A stretch of DNA of 64,000 nucleotides from NCBI RefSeq assembly GCF_018642165.1, contig NZ_JAHHZM010000002.1:248001-312000 (forward strand). Direction: 5' to 3'. Origin of the DNA: Echinicola shivajiensis (lineage in GTDB: Bacteria; Bacteroidota; Bacteroidia; Cytophagales; Cyclobacteriaceae). The position numbers and the translations under genes were made by a program. The notes under the pieces were generated by a model, which was not told where the DNA came from, searched no databases, and worked only from the letters and a program-made list of their open reading frames with translations. Position 1 is the stretch's first letter, and the number at the start of each line of letters is the position of its first letter. Positions 1 through 9,788 of this stretch are shown piece by piece.

Positions 1-1
1 C

Positions 2-1165
2 CAGTCAAGTACTAGGAAAAAATATGACCTTGGGCCAGTAAGTAAAGATCGTTGGATTGATGTGGTATTCCACGTTGTCCATTCATCTGGATCTGATGGA
101 CATGTACAAATTTGGTTGGATGGCAATAAAGTCATTGACTTGAAAGGTGGAAATATGGACAGCAGATATGATTTGCCAAGATGGAAGCTAGGAATTTACA
201 AAGATGACTGGAATGGTTCTGAGACTACAGATTCTAAGAGAAGAGTACTTTTCTTTGACAACGTAAGATTAGGTAATAAAGATGCTTCCTTCGATGAAAT
301 GACTTCAATGGGAGGATCTTCAAATCCTATCACTGACCCGGAGGAAGAAATTGGAAGTGAGATTTTACCAGGTGATGGATCAGGAAATGGTTTGGTATTG
401 ATCAACACTTCTACGGATGAGGCTGTAGGAACCTTCCATAACGGAGCAATTATTTCTGCAAAAGACCACAGGTTATCAATTGTTCCCAACTTTGGCGCAG
501 ATAGCCCCTCAGAAGTGAAGTTTGAATTGAGTGGAGCAGCTAGCAGAACTTCTTCAGACAATACTGCCCCATTTAGCTTGAATGGTGATGATGGTAATGG
601 CAATTACTGGTACGGTGAAGGTATTTATGCTGGTGATTATCAATTGAAGGTAACTCCTTATTATAACCAAAATGGTGTTAAAGTAGCTGGCGCTTCACTT
701 ACATACGGCTTTACCATCACTGATGGAAGTGAGAATGCAATATTAGATGCAGGAACCGTAATTGAGAATCCAGTTTTGCCAAGTACTCCAGAGGTTAATA
801 TTAGTAGCCTTAGCCTAATCAATACAAGCAATGACAAGGTTATTGGTGATTTCAGCTCAGGAGCAACTATCACTGCTAAGGATCACAGATTGTCGATTGT
901 TCCGAACTTTGGTTCAGAAAGCCCTTCAGAAGTGAAGTTTGAATTGAGCGGTGCAGATAGCAGAACTAATGTAGATGCTGCTGCTCCATTTAGTATGAAT
1001 GGTGATAATGGCAATGGCGATTTCTGGTATGGAGATGGTTTGTACCCTGGAAGTTATGAATTGACAGTTACTCCATATTTAGAAGTAAATGGAAGCAAAG
1101 TGGCTGGTACTCCTAAAGTATTTCAATTCTCTGTTGTAGAAGGCAATACAACAGAAATTAGCTAG
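2..1165 (+). CDS. Polysaccharide lyase, heparin-lyase-I-like, 3' part with two C-terminal repeat modules
   Basis: The frame is open from base 2, so the gene begins left of the window; 387 codons are visible. Roughly the first 100 visible residues look like the C-terminal half of the concanavalin-fold polysaccharide lyase family (PF14099): PRWKLGIYKDDWNG followed by RRVLFFDNVRLGN. The next gene carries the same block. Two modules of about 115 residues follow (visible residues about 130-240 and 270-380), sharing AKDHRLSIVPNFG and PSEVKFELSGA. I do not recognise them; accessory beta-sandwich or carbohydrate-binding domains are an inference. The signal peptide and catalytic N-terminal half lie outside the window, so substrate and export cannot be judged. 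Likely role: extracellular depolymerisation of an acidic polysaccharide, perhaps that of the EPS locus next door. Confidence 0.7.
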   Translation, partial: QSSTRKKYDLGPVSKDRWIDVVFHVVHSSGSDGHVQIWLDGNKVIDLKGGNMDSRYDLPRWKLGIYKDDWNGSETTDSKRRVLFFDNVRLGNKDASFDEMTSMGGSSNPITDPEEEIGSEILPGDGSGNGLVLINTSTDEAVGTFHNGAIISAKDHRLSIVPNFGADSPSEVKFELSGAASRTSSDNTAPFSLNGDDGNGNYWYGEGIYAGDYQLKVTPYYNQNGVKVAGASLTYGFTITDGSENAILDAGTVIENPVLPSTPEVNISSLSLINTSNDKVIGDFSSGATITAKDHRLSIVPNFGSESPSEVKFELSGADSRTNVDAAAPFSMNGDNGNGDFWYGDGLYPGSYELTVTPYLEVNGSKVAGTPKVFQFSVVEGNTTEIS

Positions 1166-1191
1166 AGATTTAATTCTTTCAAAATTTAAAG

Positions 1192-1230
1192 AGGTGATGG
1201 ATCAATATATTTGATTTGTCACCTTTTTTT
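1192..1230 (+). terminator. Intrinsic terminator of the lyase gene
   Basis: AGGTGA (1192-1197) pairs with TCACCT (1219-1224), with an inner stem ATCAA/TTGAT around a TATAT loop, followed by a run of seven T. It lies 26 bases after the lyase stop codon. Confidence 0.8.
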
Positions 1231-1547
1231 GAGTTTAAAAAAATAGGGAACTAAAGAATCTATAATAATTTAACCCTAAAATCGCTAAATCAGAATTGAG
1301 AGGCTAGGTTAGGTCAATAAACAAACAAATTGATTAAATAGCTACTCAAGATTCAATATATAGAATCAAAATAAATTTTAGGTGTCTATCCTAAATCGAG
1401 TATAATTTGTTTTAGGCAGTTTATTTATTCCTTTTTGGAAGAAGATAGACTGTTTTTTGTTTGCAGAGGATTTTTGTCTATGTGTTTGTTTATCAGTAGT
1501 TTGATTGAAAATCGTTATATTGTAGTAGGATTATATTTAAGACTAAA
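1231..1547. other. Intergenic region without a recognisable gene
   Basis: AT-rich spacer between the two lyase genes. I see no gene and no good TTTG-N18-TAnnTTTG promoter. TATATTTA (1532-1539) matches seven of eight bases of the -7 consensus but lies too close to the GTG at 1548 to drive it. The second gene's promoter is probably further upstream and is not identified. Confidence 0.5.
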
Positions 1548-2327
1548 GTGATTAGGTTATTTATTATTTTATTGATTTGCTCCTGTATGGAGACTGACTC
1601 CCAGAATCAGCTAGGTAGATCTGTGGGGAATGGGAATAATTTTTATGGTGTATTGCCCCCTTTAATTTATGAGGAAACTTTTGAAGGAAATTCACCTTTG
1701 CGCAATATACACCAACAGTTCGCTGCTGATTATTCATTTTCCTTGTCAACGGATCCTGTTTATAAGGGGAATTTTTCTGGAAGGATTGAACTTAGAAGTA
1801 CCGATAGAATGGTAGCTAACGGAACTCGTGCCGAGGTGCTTTTTCCTGAGCAGTCAAATCTTGACCGTTGGTATTCATTTGCAGTCTATTTCCCTGAGGC
1901 AACTTTTGAAAAAGATAGTTTTAGGGAGATTATTAGCCAATGGCATCAAGGAGGGGCAGGAAGTCCCCCTAACTCACTTCAAATTGAGAATGATAAATTA
2001 ATTTTCGAGTCCATCGGAAAAGATAATAGGCATAAAGACCATTTGATAGCAGATGTTCCCAAAAACAAATGGGTTCACTTTACCTTTCATATAGTTCATG
2101 CGCCCAATGATGAGGGGAGGGTTTCAGTTTGGATGAATAGGGAACTAGTACTTCAATTGGATGGGAGAAATATGAAAACGGGATATGGCAGTCCGAGATG
2201 GAAAGTTGGGATATACAAATGGAAATGGAATGGGACAAAAAACACTGATACTTCAAATAGAGTCCTTTTTTATGATAATATCAGGATTGGAAATGAAAAC
2301 TGTACCCTTCAGGAAATGGTTGAATAA
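1548..2327 (+). CDS. Polysaccharide lyase lipoprotein, heparin-lyase-I-like (PF14099)
   Basis: A complete 259-residue protein starting at GTG. The N-terminus is a short lipoprotein signal, with a hydrophobic FIILLI stretch and a Cys-Ser-Cys at residues 11-13 that could serve as lipobox, so it is probably anchored in the outer membrane. The rest is a single concanavalin-like lyase domain: RAEVLFPEQ, the FREIISQWHQG segment, WVHFTFHIVHAPNDEGRVSVW, and PRWKVGIYKWKWNG followed by RVLFYDNIRIGN. The last block repeats that of the preceding gene, so the two are paralogues; this one lacks the C-terminal modules. Family members cleave uronate-containing glycans by beta-elimination. The substrate is not readable from sequence; alginate-like EPS is a guess from the neighbouring AlgD-like gene. 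Confidence 0.75.
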   Translation: MIRLFIILLICSCMETDSQNQLGRSVGNGNNFYGVLPPLIYEETFEGNSPLRNIHQQFAADYSFSLSTDPVYKGNFSGRIELRSTDRMVANGTRAEVLFPEQSNLDRWYSFAVYFPEATFEKDSFREIISQWHQGGAGSPPNSLQIENDKLIFESIGKDNRHKDHLIADVPKNKWVHFTFHIVHAPNDEGRVSVWMNRELVLQLDGRNMKTGYGSPRWKVGIYKWKWNGTKNTDTSNRVLFYDNIRIGNENCTLQEMVE

Positions 2328-2380
2328 ATTGAAATGGTTTGATGTACTATGGAGTTAACGTTCCTGAATGAATATTAAAT

Positions 2381-2414
2381 AAAAAAGGATGCTTGATTTC
2401 ATAATCAAGCATCC
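2381..2414 (-). terminator. Terminator at the end of the EPS locus
   Basis: GGATGCTTGATT (2387-2398) and AATCAAGCATCC (2403-2414) form a perfect 12-bp stem with a TCAT loop. On the minus strand the stem is followed by six T (complement of 2381-2386), so it should stop transcription from the EPS genes. It may also catch plus-strand readthrough from the lyase gene. Confidence 0.85.
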
Positions 2415-2498
2415 TACATTTATCTGGTTGCTGCTTTTATACCTATAATATCGTAGAGATTGGGCTGCTTGAACCAATCTTGGTTATCTTTTTTTGTT

Positions 2499-3473
2499 TC
2501 AAGTGTTTACATTTTTTGATTCATTTTCAAATTTATATTCTGAATAGTCGGCCTTTTTGTGGAATAAACTGTACCTGACTTTGTCCCTCATAGGTTGCCA
2601 AATTCCTACCATTCTACAAATATTTTCAGCCATGGTTGCGCCCTCCAAAAAAGCGAATCGAGGTATTTTAAGGGGACTCAATAAATGTTGCTTTTTGATG
2701 AAAGAGGGTTCGCAGGTGAAAGCCAATTTGTAATTTAGTTGTGAAAGAAAATATATTTCCCTAGTGGTAAAATCTCCGTTAGGATAGGCAAATGTGGTTA
2801 TGGGTTTTCCCGTCCAGCTTTCCAGTTTTTCCTTGGATAATTTTAACTCTTCAAATGATTGTTCATATGAACAATTTGGCAAGATAGGGTGGCTATGGGT
2901 ATGAGCCCCAATATGGATATATGGTGATTGGGAAATTCTTTTAATCTGATCAATATCCATTGCCTCTCTACCGTAAATATCTGGTTCCTGGATTTGATTA
3001 ATAAGATCTAGCCTTTCCGAATTTGGAATCTTTTTCAAATCTTTTACATCTGGGATAATTTTAGGGTTAAGCCGATTGGCACGGATCGCCTTTGGCCACC
3101 AGTATTTGCCATTTTCCACAGCTTCAGTTGCAACAAAGATACAGACAGGGATACGGTATTTATTAGCCACTTCTACAATATTGACTTCGTTGTTCTTCCA
3201 GCCATCATCTACAGTGATCATAATTGCTCCCTTGGGAAATGGCTTTTTATTTTGGACAATCAATAGAAGGTCCTCAGGAGAAATAAATTGGAAATTATGT
3301 TTTAGAAGCCATTTTATAGCATCCTCAAATTCCTTTTTACTGGGATCATGGAAGTAAATAGTGAGGATATGTTCTCCTTGCATGGATTTTTGAATAGCAT
3401 TTTTTACAATACCGGTTGCCATAAGTCCATTTGCAATGGACCATTTAAAAATATTGTTCAAATTAGGTTTCAT
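2499..3473 (-). CDS. Polysaccharide deacetylase family protein (NodB-like)
   Basis: 324 residues, last gene of the EPS locus. NodB-type carbohydrate esterase motifs are visible: MITVDDGW (general base and metal Asp), HTHSHPIL (metal-binding His pair) and FAYPNGD. No clear signal peptide is visible at the N-terminus (MKPNLNNIFKWSIANGLM), so export is uncertain. The family removes N- or O-acetyl groups from polysaccharides or lipid-linked glycans. Position after two CelD-like acyltransferases suggests that it trims or edits the same polymer. The hairpin at 2387-2414 closes the transcript. Confidence 0.8.
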   Translation of the reverse strand: MKPNLNNIFKWSIANGLMATGIVKNAIQKSMQGEHILTIYFHDPSKKEFEDAIKWLLKHNFQFISPEDLLLIVQNKKPFPKGAIMITVDDGWKNNEVNIVEVANKYRIPVCIFVATEAVENGKYWWPKAIRANRLNPKIIPDVKDLKKIPNSERLDLINQIQEPDIYGREAMDIDQIKRISQSPYIHIGAHTHSHPILPNCSYEQSFEELKLSKEKLESWTGKPITTFAYPNGDFTTREIYFLSQLNYKLAFTCEPSFIKKQHLLSPLKIPRFAFLEGATMAENICRMVGIWQPMRDKVRYSLFHKKADYSEYKFENESKNVNT

Positions 3474-3529
3474 AAAGCGTTTTATTTGGGCTATTTGTTT
3501 GTTCTATAAAAGTGCATTTTTCCTAAAAA

Positions 3530-5233
3530 TCATTCCTTTCGATCTTTTTGAATAGGAGAATTAGGAACCGTGAAATTCAAAACAATTTGCTGTAGGTATT
3601 TATGGTTGGTGTGAATCAACAAGTCTTTGCCACTAATATGTTTCAGTGAAATGAGCTTTTTTATAAACAAGTGAACGTTCTTTTTTGAGCCGTTTTCAAA
3701 GTAAAAATCTTGTAAGATACCATTGAGTTTAGACTGGTTAATCTTTGCTGGTGGAATTTTGCTTGATTTTAGGTTATTGGTAAACCAAGCTAGTACAGAG
3801 AGTTTATGATTATGAACGAAGGTCCAAGATTCTTGGCCTTCTTCCAATTTTTTCATACAATCCATCAAGAAAGCTTGCTTAGGCAATGGTTCATGTGTGG
3901 AATCATACATGAGTAAATCATTTAGGCAATTTTTTCTAATCTCGATTATTTCATCTGGGTCGTTTTTATTTTTAATTACGAATGTTTGGTATTCAGTTGA
4001 ATAAATTAAGCTTTCGTAGGTTCTTTTAATATGGTTTATTGGATTTTGCATTAGTAAGTGCACCCATTTATTCTTTAGGAATCTAAATTGAGCTTTGTTT
4101 TTTCTTTGTTTTGTCTCATCAATACCCAGTTTGTTCAATAGGCTTTTTGCTTGATTATAGGCCTTGTTTTTTAATTCATTTAATTGAACTTTAGAAGGGC
4201 TTTGAATGGATAATTCATAGGCTTTTTTAAATTCACTGGCCAAACCACTTTTATATGGGTCAGCTCCAGGAGTCAGATCAAATACCTCGAACATTTCCTC
4301 TTTTAAATTTTGGGCCAGCATCAAAAAATGGATTATTCCTGGCGAATGTTTAGCGTAAAATGGTGAGTGGGTATTTATTCCCTGTAGGTGTACCCAGCCC
4401 TTTCCCTTTACTCCTACATTGGAGGCGATGATTTCCTGATCCAATTTAAATAAGGAAACATGTAAAAGTCCCTGATTGAAAAGTTCCAGGATAAAGGCCT
4501 TTCTATTTGGATCTTCCTGAAAAAGTAAGCGGTTATAAACAGCCCCTTTTCTAAAATCACTTTGTACGATCAATTCATCAATGATATTAGTAAAAACCTC
4601 ATGATTACTAATGTTTTCAAAATTCAGCTCACCCTGACGTTTTAATCGATTGATCTTTTCCCTCTTATTTTTTTTCTTGATTTCTATATAGGGCTTTTCA
4701 CTTTTTGTACAAAGAATTGGATGTTTATGGACTTTGATATGACTTCTTTTCAACCAATAAGAATTAGTGGAGAAATCTTCTATTGGACTTCCTTCTGGTA
4801 AATATTTTAGCCAAAGCCTTGAAGGTGAGATGGTATTCCAAAGTAATTTCAAGGATTGGTCTAAAAAGTCTTTACAGTCCGATGAATGATAAACCCATAC
4901 TTGGTATTCAGCTTGGTCTGCCCCTGCACCTATAATAGTATTTTCTTTATCCAAAGCCAGGGTGAAAAATCCATCAAGTAAGTTTTCCCGACTTTCCAAA
5001 ATCAGTATAGGTAGATAATCATCTTTATATAATTGATACCAAGTATTTACAAACTCAAATGTTTGAAAGGCAGTGGCCCATGGACAATCCTTTACCAGCT
5101 GGTTCCATTGCTTTTTGATTTCTGTATTGGAAAGCCAGTTTAATGCATCTTCACCTGATAGTAGTGCTATTTTGGGTACACTGTTGGATATTGTGTGTGG
5201 TGTTTGGCTTATTTGTACCTTTTCTTCAATCAT
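3530..5233 (-). CDS. CelD/BcsL-like GNAT acyltransferase
   Basis: 567 residues. Residues about 40-350 match the CelD-like acetyltransferase fold (PF13480, FemAB-related): SDFRKGAVYNRLLFQ, then GWVHLQGINTHSPFYAKHSP, then FDLTPGADPYK. A C-terminal extension of about 200 residues contains a second small GNAT-like stretch (EEGQESWTFVHNHKLSVLAWF). The family acylates sugars or transfers amino-acyl groups during polysaccharide synthesis in the cytoplasm. The upstream neighbour is a close paralogue that is interrupted by a stop, so this copy may be the only working one. Acyl donor and target sugar are unknown. Confidence 0.75.
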   Translation of the reverse strand: MIEEKVQISQTPHTISNSVPKIALLSGEDALNWLSNTEIKKQWNQLVKDCPWATAFQTFEFVNTWYQLYKDDYLPILILESRENLLDGFFTLALDKENTIIGAGADQAEYQVWVYHSSDCKDFLDQSLKLLWNTISPSRLWLKYLPEGSPIEDFSTNSYWLKRSHIKVHKHPILCTKSEKPYIEIKKKNKREKINRLKRQGELNFENISNHEVFTNIIDELIVQSDFRKGAVYNRLLFQEDPNRKAFILELFNQGLLHVSLFKLDQEIIASNVGVKGKGWVHLQGINTHSPFYAKHSPGIIHFLMLAQNLKEEMFEVFDLTPGADPYKSGLASEFKKAYELSIQSPSKVQLNELKNKAYNQAKSLLNKLGIDETKQRKNKAQFRFLKNKWVHLLMQNPINHIKRTYESLIYSTEYQTFVIKNKNDPDEIIEIRKNCLNDLLMYDSTHEPLPKQAFLMDCMKKLEEGQESWTFVHNHKLSVLAWFTNNLKSSKIPPAKINQSKLNGILQDFYFENGSKKNVHLFIKKLISLKHISGKDLLIHTNHKYLQQIVLNFTVPNSPIQKDRKE

Positions 5234-5288
5234 ATTATAATAATTAAATTTGAAAGAATTTATTAAGGATTAGAAAAATGGAATCATG

Positions 5289-6905
5289 TCATTCTAGATT
5301 ATTTGGCATCACTACCTCATCTACCGCTTCATTAGATTTAATGAACTGCTCTAATATGGTAAAAAGCTGATCTTGTATATCCGGTTTGTTTAGGATATAA
5401 TGGTCTATTACTGCTTTTGATGGCCCAGTTGTCTGTCCCTTGTTCCCTTCGTTTTTGGTTTCCGGCTGTAGGATGTTTACCCAGGCGATGAATAACAATC
5501 TATTATCCTGTGAAATAGAATAGGAAACCTGCCCATTATCATACCTGTTTAGAGCATCCTCCAAAAACTCCCACCTAGTAAGGGTTGTATTAGTCTGCTT
5601 GTAATTTAGAAGGTCCTCCAGATGATTTACATTAAATGAAAAGTGACCGTTAATAGTATTACTATTTAATCGGTTTTCTTCCGAGGAAACTTTGGTTTTT
5701 GATCCATTTTTTGAAGGAATAAGAAAGTATTTATATTTGTTTTTGAACAAATAGATATTCTTTTCAACCTGAAGTTTAACTTTTTGAGGTATTATTCCTT
5801 TTTTATAGAGCCAATCGTATAAGTTTTTCCTAGAAGCTCTTTTTAACTTGAACAGCTTATTATCAGTGACCACTAATTCATAGGTTGTATCATAATGGGT
5901 TGCGAGCCGATCCTTGTATGGATCATTTCCAGGTGTTAGGTCAAATGCTTCTATATTGTCGAAGGAATATTTTTTAGCAAGCATATATAATTGCACCAGA
6001 CCTGGGGAAAATTTGGAATAAAATGGAGAATGTGTGATTAAACCCGCTAGGTGGATCCAGCTTTTATCTTTCATGGAAATAATAGCAGCCGTAATTTTCT
6101 TGTTCAGGTTTAAGGTACTTACATGAAGAAGCCCATGGTCAAATAGTTCCTTGAGAAATTCTGATTTTTGATGGTCTTCCCGAAATTAGTTTTTGTTAAA
6201 CAAGGCGCCTTGCCGGAAGTCATACTGTATGGCCAGAAAATCCAATAGATCTGAGAATTGTTTGGAGTCTGTTATGTCTTCCAGCTTTAATTCACCAGCT
6301 CTGTTAATTCTATTATACTTGGCTTTTAGGTGTCTTTTTCTCAATAAATTAGGGAATTCTGGATGGTTGGGACCAATTAAAGGTCTTTTAGAACCCTGAA
6401 TGGTTATTCTGTTCTTCCAACTATTAGATTCAAGCCAGTTTAGGGGGACGGTGGGAGGAATATACCTGAATATGACCTTACATTTGGGGTATTCCTTCAA
6501 AAGTAGCTTTAGGGCTTCTTTGATAAATTCTTTATTGTCAGGTTCTGTTAACCAGACCTGATATTCTGCATCAAATTTACCTGCCCCGATAATTTGAATA
6601 TTTCTATTTTTTTTGGCATCCTTGATTGGGATGGCGAGGTGAACCATTCCGGTAATTTCATCGGATTGTTTCTCCATTATGATCAGGGGCTGAAAATCTT
6701 CTTGGTAGGTATTATACCAGGAAGTGATAAATTCACGACGTTGAAAGACGGTTGACCATGGGCAAACTTTATACAGATTGTCCCATGCATTTTGAAAATT
6801 ACAGTTTGAGAGAAGTTCAAAAGCTTCCTTTCCACGATAAAGGTTGAGGGAAAGGATTTTATTTTTTGAATCCATTCTCTCCATGAAAATGGATGGTTGA
6901 TACAT
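5289..6905 (-). pseudogene. CelD-like acyltransferase interrupted by one in-frame TAA
   Basis: Two open segments, 6186-6905 (239 codons, ending GALFNKN-stop) and 5289-6074, lie in the same frame. Translation through the TAA (plus-strand 6186-6188) continues at once as FREDHQKSEFLKELFDHG, which aligns with QEDPNRKAFILELFNQG of the downstream paralogue. The TAA falls where the paralogue has Leu, so a TTA-to-TAA change explains it; there is no frameshift. The ATG at 6074 is internal, not a natural start. The full product would be about 538 residues with the same acyltransferase and C-terminal domains as its neighbour. It may be a recent pseudogene, a sequencing error, or less likely a readthrough site. 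Both halves otherwise look intact, which suggests recent loss. Confidence 0.8.
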
Positions 6906-7321
6906 AAAAATTAGAATTTAAATAACTCATGATTTGAATCAATAAGACCTTAGGGATAAGGCGTATTCCAAAGTATTGACCAACTCTTTTGTCACCAATA
7001 CAATTTGGTCCAATTCAGTTTTAGGTAAATTAGGTATCACTTAGTTGAAAATGATTTTTAGTTTTTCTACCAAAATACTTTTGCAGTTTCCTCAGGCTTC
7101 TTGGAAGGAATATTTATTTGAAAGATAAAAGAAGTAAATTCCTGAGGTTTTGAGTTAAGCGCCTATTGGGAACAGGATAAGCTCACTTATGTATTTGAAC
7201 CTATTTAAATTATTGAATATTCAGGTTAAATGGTTAGTTGGTTGATCTTCAATATAAACTGACGATTTTTTAGAGGGTTATAAGATTTTTAATTTTTGTT
7301 ATTTCAATTTTGCCTATAAAA
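6906..7321. other. Gene-free gap inside the EPS locus
   Basis: A 416-base gap between the GDP-mannose dehydrogenase and acyltransferase genes, where neighbouring genes are otherwise tightly packed. It holds an imperfect inverted repeat (7090-7147): CCTCAGGCTTCTT against AAGAAG and CCTGAGG. A segment at 6903-6925 loosely resembles the 28-bp motif found upstream of the two main EPS units. No convincing promoter or gene was found; a deleted gene or a regulatory region is possible. Confidence 0.45.
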
Positions 7322-8629
7322 TTACCAGCAAAGGCCTTCATAGTTGGGCAAATCCTTTAGTTGATCCACTCTTACTAGGTCAATTACCTTCGTTTTATTT
7401 TCCAGTGAGGATAGGTAAGGTTGCGGGTCAAAATTTTTGTGATTTACAATGACCACATCTGCTTCATCAATCGCTTGACCTAAATCCGTGGAGAGGAGTT
7501 CTGATAAATGGGGTAGCCTTTCATTGATATAGGCTTCATTGGCACCTATTAATTTTGAAAGTTGTACATTTTCATCATAAATACTGAGGTGATAGCCTTT
7601 ACCAATCAGTGTTTCTGAAAGGTCTACGGAAGGACTATATCTCAAATCGTCAGTGCCTTCTTTAAAACTTAGTCCAATCATGCAGATTTTCTTTTTTCCA
7701 GCATTTTCAACAATAGTATATGCTCTTTTTTTCTGATTTTCATTAGATGGTGAGATACTACTTAAAACAGGTGTCGTAAGATAATTATCATGGCCAAGGG
7801 TTACGAGACCTTTTAAATCCTTTGGTAAACAGGAGCCTCCATATGCATATCCAGGTTTAAAATAAGTGTTGGATATATTCAAATGCTTATCCATACAGAA
7901 AAGTGACATGACTTTATGGGAATCGATCTCCAGAGCCTTACAGATATTGCCCACCTCATTTGCAAAGGTGATTTTCAAGGCATGAAAGGAGTTATTGACA
8001 TATTTGATAAGCTCTGCTATTTTGATATCTGTTATTTCTACTGGCGCCTCAAGCTGCTCGTAAAGAGAGGCAACAGTGGCCATAGCTTCTTCATGGTCAC
8101 CGCCTATAACTGTGACAGCTGGATGGTAATAATCCTTGACAGCAGAACCTTCTCTAAGAAATTCAGGATTGGAAATGACTGTGAAATCCTTGCCCCGGTT
8201 TTTTTGGGAATATTCAGCAATTATTTCACCAACCTTATGATTAGTGCCGGGCAGAACGGTACTCCTTATGACTACAATATGAAAGCTGTCCTTCTCTTTT
8301 AATGCCTCCCCAATTCCCTCAGCAGTTCTGTAAATATAGGACAGGTCAAGGTGACCTTGGGGGGAAGAGGGAGTTCCTACACAAATTATGCTTATATCAG
8401 TATTGTTTATAGCCTCATCAACGCAGGTGGTCGCATTGATTTTTCCGTCCTTATGGGCCTTATGAATAATATGATCAATGTCTTTTTCCAAAATAGTTGC
8501 TTGCCCTTTGTTAATTAAACCCACTTTGAATTTATTAACATCTACACCTGTAATTTGATGTCCATTTTGAGCAAGACAGCCTAGACTAACACATCCTACA
8601 TAGCCTAATCCAAAAATTGAAATATTCAT
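7322..8629 (-). CDS. algD: GDP-mannose 6-dehydrogenase (AlgD-like nucleotide-sugar dehydrogenase)
   Basis: 435 residues, full length for the family. Rossmann motif GLGYVG at residues 7-12, VDVNKFKV, CVGTPS at 83-88, STVLPGT and NPEFLREG. The catalytic Cys is Cys267 in YAYGGSCLPKDLKG, followed by GLSFKEGTDDLRYSP. Resemblance to Pseudomonas AlgD is closer than to generic UDP-glucose dehydrogenases: the opening ISIFGLGYVG, the LIGKGYHLSIYDENV segment and the final EGLCW all have counterparts in AlgD. The reaction oxidises GDP-mannose to GDP-mannuronate with two NAD+, supplying an acidic sugar to the EPS. UDP-sugar specificity cannot be fully excluded. The gene starts 2 bases after the DUF354 gene. 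Confidence 0.8.
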   Translation of the reverse strand: MNISIFGLGYVGCVSLGCLAQNGHQITGVDVNKFKVGLINKGQATILEKDIDHIIHKAHKDGKINATTCVDEAINNTDISIICVGTPSSPQGHLDLSYIYRTAEGIGEALKEKDSFHIVVIRSTVLPGTNHKVGEIIAEYSQKNRGKDFTVISNPEFLREGSAVKDYYHPAVTVIGGDHEEAMATVASLYEQLEAPVEITDIKIAELIKYVNNSFHALKITFANEVGNICKALEIDSHKVMSLFCMDKHLNISNTYFKPGYAYGGSCLPKDLKGLVTLGHDNYLTTPVLSSISPSNENQKKRAYTIVENAGKKKICMIGLSFKEGTDDLRYSPSVDLSETLIGKGYHLSIYDENVQLSKLIGANEAYINERLPHLSELLSTDLGQAIDEADVVIVNHKNFDPQPYLSSLENKTKVIDLVRVDQLKDLPNYEGLCW

Positions 8630-8631
8630 AA

Positions 8632-9654
8632 TTAATCTCTTTTATAGTGTTGTATTTTTTCTTTCATAAAATCTACCATATCGCACCAGCCATGCAAAAG
8701 CTCTTCTCTTACCTTTAACTGTTTTTCCTGATCAAATGGGCTGGATAATGTCTTATTAAGATAACCTAAGGCTGTTTCTCCAGGCAAATGCTGTAAAAGC
8801 CCCATATCCATTAGTATTTGATTTGCCCTCATGGTTCTGATTCCGCAATAGACACTGGGAACTCCGAGCATGGCACCTTCCCTTGCCATACTGTCTCCAG
8901 AGGAAATCACCAATTTGGAATAGTAGATCAGTGAGTGTATGTCTTCTACCGGTTCTTGTAGAATTTCCCAGTCTTTGGGGTATAAGTCTATCTTACTTTT
9001 GTCTTCAAGGGAAAGTATAACTTTAGCGTTGGGCAATATATCTTTTGAAAAGCTTTGTATTATATCTGCCTGTTGTCCATAATAGTTGAAGGACTTATTA
9101 CTTACCTCTCTAATAAATACATATTCATGGGGTTTTAGGCTTTGTTTTTTAGGTATACTTGGGTCTGGTGTAAACCTTTTTGGGCTTAAATAACTCCATT
9201 CCTTAAGGCAATTGAAGGTGGAAACCTTTCCATTAGCCTCTACAATAGGAGGGAAGAATAATTGATTGGAAAGAATTTCATTGATCTTATTGACTTGACC
9301 TCTTTCGGGATCGTCATAAAATTGAATGATAGGGGTGGAGGTAAGTTTACAGGCCATGGCCAGTGGAATACTACTAGCGGCAATACAAATTGAATAGTTG
9401 TTTTTGTTAATTAAGGAAAGAAAGGATGCAGTCCTTTTAAGATTTCCATTCCATATTATGGACCATCTTGTTCCTTTGCTGCTTCCTACTGGAATAGGTG
9501 TAAAATCTGGGTATTCGGCCTGGATTATTTTGGGAAGTTTTCCCCTCTTCAAATAACAAATGGTTACTTCCATTCCTTCCTCCTTCAACTCTTTGGCAAG
9601 GGCCTTAAATAAGTTGAGTTGGGCAGGATGCTTTATGTCAATCAACAACTTCAT
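8632..9654 (-). CDS. DUF354 family protein, glycosyltransferase-like
   Basis: About 340 residues from the ATG at 9654. An upstream in-frame TTG at 9687 would add 11 residues but is less likely. MKLLIDIKHPAQLNLFKALAK matches the start of the DUF354 family (PF04007), whose members have a GT-B-like fold and occur in polysaccharide loci; no reaction is established. The C-terminal region has the nucleotide-sugar-binding look of UDP-GlcNAc epimerase or GT-B proteins (SSGDSMAREGAMLGVPSVYCG). Likely an EPS glycosyltransferase or sugar-nucleotide enzyme (inference). A 134-base gap separates it from the gene upstream. Confidence 0.7.
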   Translation of the reverse strand: MKLLIDIKHPAQLNLFKALAKELKEEGMEVTICYLKRGKLPKIIQAEYPDFTPIPVGSSKGTRWSIIWNGNLKRTASFLSLINKNNYSICIAASSIPLAMACKLTSTPIIQFYDDPERGQVNKINEILSNQLFFPPIVEANGKVSTFNCLKEWSYLSPKRFTPDPSIPKKQSLKPHEYVFIREVSNKSFNYYGQQADIIQSFSKDILPNAKVILSLEDKSKIDLYPKDWEILQEPVEDIHSLIYYSKLVISSGDSMAREGAMLGVPSVYCGIRTMRANQILMDMGLLQHLPGETALGYLNKTLSSPFDQEKQLKVREELLHGWCDMVDFMKEKIQHYKRD

Positions 9655-9788
9655 GGTAGTTTGTATTAGTAGTTTTGGAGGTGCCAACTTTAAATTCCTT
9701 TTTGGAAATAATTGGCTATAAAAATGTAATTCGGTCTGGTATTGATTTAGTTGATGGGACAGAAATTAAAATTTCTGAAATTGAAAGA

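Noticed and set aside
196-603. 135-codon minus-strand frame opposite the lyase repeats
   Set aside because: Antisense to a clear coding repeat; no start context or family match.
5289-6074. Separate 261-residue gene starting at 6074
   Set aside because: It is in frame with 6186-6905, and translation through the stop keeps homology to the paralogue, so it is the 3' part of one broken gene.
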